Source: Crocinitomicaceae bacterium (lineage in GTDB: Bacteria > Bacteroidota > Bacteroidia > Flavobacteriales_D > Crocinitomicaceae). Taken from it: a stretch of 64,000 nt of DNA. A program made the translations under genes and the position numbers. Each line of letters opens with the position of its first letter. The first letter of the stretch is position 1. Location of the stretch: contig JADJEU010000002.1 in assembly GCA_016709005.1 (NCBI GenBank), positions 372,001-436,000 on the forward strand. The letters run 5' to 3'. Below, piece after piece: positions 61,797 through 64,000 of this stretch. Under the pieces are notes generated by a model, which was not told the origin of the DNA, did not search any database, and saw only the letters and a list, made by a program, of their open reading frames with translations.

Positions 61797-63869
61797 CTAA
61801 ATTTCAACACCAATCATGCAGACATCATCAATCTGTTCAATTCCCTTTTTCCAATTTTCAAAGGCGTTTTCCAATTTCACTTTCTGCCGATTCATGTCTT
61901 CATTTTTACATTGAAGCAGGATTTCTTTGAGTTGAGCCGCTTTGAATTTTTTTCCCTGAGCTCCGCCAAATTGATCTTGAAATCCATCTGTCATCAAATA
62001 GATTTTATCACCCTTTAAAAGCTGTATCTGATGCGTAGTGAAATTCTTCATCGCGCTGTGGACGCCGACTGGTTGTTTATCTGCCTTATATTCGATCAAT
62101 TCATTTTCTCTTACAATCCAGAGCGGATTATTTGCACCCGACCATTGCAATTCCATCTTTTCAAAATCAATTGCGCATAGCGAAATATCCATCCCGTCTT
62201 TCATTTCTTCACCGCTTTTTGCCAATCTGCCAATGACAATGTCTCTGGTTTTATCTAACAAATCTCCGGTAGAATTTGCATTCTCTTCAAGCAGTGCTTT
62301 TGACAAAGCGTTGCTGCAAACCACACTAACCATAGCGCCCGGAACACCGTGCCCCGTGCAATCTGCTGCGGCAAAATAAACTCTTGAATCAATCTTTTCC
62401 AGCCAATAAAAATCACCCGCAACCACGTCTTTTGGTTTATATAATACAAAGCCTTTTTTTAGTTCATTCTGCATTGCTTCCATCGAGGGTAAAATGGCAT
62501 TCTGAATTCGTTTAGCATATCGGATACTATCCAAAATTTCTTTGTTCTTTTCTTCTACTTCGTGTTTCTGTTCTTCAATAATTTTTTTCTGTTTACGGGT
62601 AACACGAATCCGATTATTTAGAAAAAAAGCAAAAATGACGACAACAACAAAACCAGCGCTCACAGCAATAATGACCGTATTTTGTCGCTTCTTATCCGAC
62701 TCAGAAATTGATTGTTGTTTTTCAATTTCAGCACGATGCTCAATGTCTTTAATAGCCTGTTGTTTTTCATACTGATATTTTGCTTCAGTGTCTGCAGACT
62801 GTTGAATGCTTTTAGTATTTAAAACACTATCACGCATCTGAATTTCCAGATTACGCATTTCCAAAGCCGTTTTCCAATCACCCTCCCTTTTTGAAACCTG
62901 ATACAACAAAGATGCATTGCTGGCAATGTTTTCAGGATTACCTAATTTGAATGCAACATTCAAACCATATTCACCATACTTTTTTGCTTCCAAAATATTT
63001 CCCATCTTCAGTTCAAGCAAACCCAATCCACTGCAGGTAAGTGAAATCCCTTCATTGTGTCTGAGTGCCTCGTAGCTTTCAAGACTTTTTAAATAGTAGG
63101 CCTTCGACTTGTCCAAACTATCGAGATGTCTGTACGAATTGCCAAGGTTATAGTACGAGCGCGCAAAACCAGTTGGATCATTATACTTTAGAAAGTCGGC
63201 TAAACTGCGTTGAAAATAAGTCAGGGATAATGCCATGCTATCCTGTAAGGTATAGATCACTCCAATGTTGTTATTCGTGTGCGCCATACCTAAAGAATCA
63301 CGCGTTTGACTTTTCAATTCCAATGATTTGAAATGATACTCCAGTGCCTTGTTAAATGACCGTTGGTGCTGATAAATTACGCCCAAATTATTATACAAAA
63401 TCCCCATATTCAAAGTATCATGCAGCTCTTCCAAAAGCTTCAGACTTTCATGGTAATATTGAAGAGCAACCGGAACGTTACCGATACTACGATAGTAATA
63501 CCCTTCGTTGTTAATTGTTTCGGCAAGCTTTTTTTTCCAGAAGCGTGTTTCTGTATTGCCTGCGTTGTGCGATAGCGAATTAACCAAACGATTTAAAACA
63601 TAGCGATTATATACTGGCCACACGTCATTGTTCCAGACATTGTCAACAATGGTCATGATTGCCTGAATCTTAACGGTGTCATGTGCCGATGCATGATATA
63701 GCGTTAAGCAACTATCCACAAAGTATTTGTCTTCAGCAGAAAGTAAATTCAAATCAAGACTATCTATGAGGTAAAATTCTTTTGGCGCATAGTTTGGTGC
63801 TTGTGAAAACACATTCAACGAAATGAACCCTGACAATGTAAAGAGACAATATAGCAAACGTGTTTTCAA
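61797..63869 (-). CDS. TPR-containing membrane SpoIIE-type serine phosphatase
   Basis: This 690-residue signalling protein has a signal peptide (KTRLLYCLFTLSGFISLNVFSQ). A periplasmic region follows with about six tetratricopeptide repeats (about 95-345; for example NMGILYNNLGVIYQHQRSF, ARSYYNLGNSYRHLDSLDKS). After a coiled-coil stretch there is one membrane helix (about 395-418), then another coiled coil. A cytoplasmic PP2C/SpoIIE phosphatase domain runs from about 460 to the end. Its metal-binding Asp residues are seen in VVAGDFYW, FAAADCTGHGVPGAM, KDGMDISLC, TDGFQDQF and the final IDDVCMIGV. Such proteins in Bacteroidetes are thought to sense an envelope or extracellular cue and dephosphorylate a partner, often an anti-sigma antagonist; no partner gene is adjacent. 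Confidence 0.92.
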   Translation of the reverse strand: MKTRLLYCLFTLSGFISLNVFSQAPNYAPKEFYLIDSLDLNLLSAEDKYFVDSCLTLYHASAHDTVKIQAIMTIVDNVWNNDVWPVYNRYVLNRLVNSLSHNAGNTETRFWKKKLAETINNEGYYYRSIGNVPVALQYYHESLKLLEELHDTLNMGILYNNLGVIYQHQRSFNKALEYHFKSLELKSQTRDSLGMAHTNNNIGVIYTLQDSMALSLTYFQRSLADFLKYNDPTGFARSYYNLGNSYRHLDSLDKSKAYYLKSLESYEALRHNEGISLTCSGLGLLELKMGNILEAKKYGEYGLNVAFKLGNPENIASNASLLYQVSKREGDWKTALEMRNLEIQMRDSVLNTKSIQQSADTEAKYQYEKQQAIKDIEHRAEIEKQQSISESDKKRQNTVIIAVSAGFVVVVIFAFFLNNRIRVTRKQKKIIEEQKHEVEEKNKEILDSIRYAKRIQNAILPSMEAMQNELKKGFVLYKPKDVVAGDFYWLEKIDSRVYFAAADCTGHGVPGAMVSVVCSNALSKALLEENANSTGDLLDKTRDIVIGRLAKSGEEMKDGMDISLCAIDFEKMELQWSGANNPLWIVRENELIEYKADKQPVGVHSAMKNFTTHQIQLLKGDKIYLMTDGFQDQFGGAQGKKFKAAQLKEILLQCKNEDMNRQKVKLENAFENWKKGIEQIDDVCMIGVEI

Positions 63870-64000
63870 ATTTCTTCTGGTCTACTTTTCTTTTGATGAA
63901 TGTAATTATTTTTTTTGAAGATTGGGGAGGTGATTAAGGTTGCGTTTTTTGGAGATTCGGATGGTTGAAAGAGATTTTTTGAGTGCAGGGACAGAGCCAA

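Noticed and set aside
1..64000. CRISPR arrays, tRNA/rRNA genes, insertion sequences, integrases, phage genes
   Set aside because: None seen on reading the window; no regularly spaced repeats, no tRNA-like T-arm sequences in the gaps, no transposase-like ORF.

Overview
The window comes from a member of the Bacteroidota, most likely Flavobacteriales in the Crocinitomicaceae/Cryomorphaceae neighbourhood. This rests on gene content rather than a database search. It has the giant type IX secretion (T9SS) translocon protein SprA, five proteins ending in T9SS type A or type B sorting domains, an Alternative Complex III/cytochrome oxidase operon, lineage-typical small families (DUF6029, an IPExxxVDY protein) and repeated Bacteroidetes-type -7 promoter boxes (TAnnTTTG) in front of genes. 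The DNA is AT-rich by eye. I see no rRNA or tRNA gene, CRISPR array, insertion sequence, integrase or phage gene; this is ordinary chromosome.

Layout. 1-8523: surface and secreted proteins (end of a T9SS type B protein, a small exported orphan, a 1104-residue T9SS type A protein, an FG-GAP/ASPIC lipoprotein), with a lone 3-hydroxyanthranilate 3,4-dioxygenase. 8688-14553: an atypical SDR, a lipoprotein fusing a degenerate GH3 module to a serine beta-lactamase-like domain, and a choice-of-anchor L T9SS protein. 14696-19270: M23 peptidase, MMPL/RND-type exporter and polyprenyl diphosphate synthase on the plus strand. 19272-29897: a minus-strand run maeB-ruvA-sprA-GNAT. 29997-36663: a sirtuin, then proteins dominated by envelope thioredoxin-fold chemistry (a T9SS-sorted redoxin, a TlpA-like protein, DUF6029, Omp28). 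36860-39036: a small conserved orphan, queG and ruvB. 39115-50883: the respiratory operon actABCDEF-ctaC-ctaD, transcribed leftward. 51152-54175: a SPOR protein and a broken LTA-synthase-like sulfatase. 54298-58751: rimP-nusA-infB. 58937-63869: a cyclase-family hydrolase, IPExxxVDY protein, pyruvate kinase and a TPR-SpoIIE phosphatase.

How the genes work together. The actA-F/ctaC/ctaD operon would encode a quinol:cytochrome c oxidoreductase coupled to an aa3-type oxidase. SprA is the outer-membrane channel through which the five sorting-domain proteins would pass. The redoxin/TlpA/DUF6029/Omp28 genes look like an envelope thiol-redox module. rimP-nusA-infB is the usual translation/transcription housekeeping operon, here with a terminator-like hairpin directly in front of rimP.

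Three genes are interrupted: DUF6029 once, the LTA-synthase-like gene twice, and actA once. The first three breaks are single-base changes in short homopolymers, which points towards sequencing error. The actA break also removes a heme-ligand histidine and probably some adjacent sequence. I did not find a clearly new multigene system. The best candidates for follow-up are the envelope redox cluster, the GH3/beta-lactamase fusion and the rimP leader hairpin.
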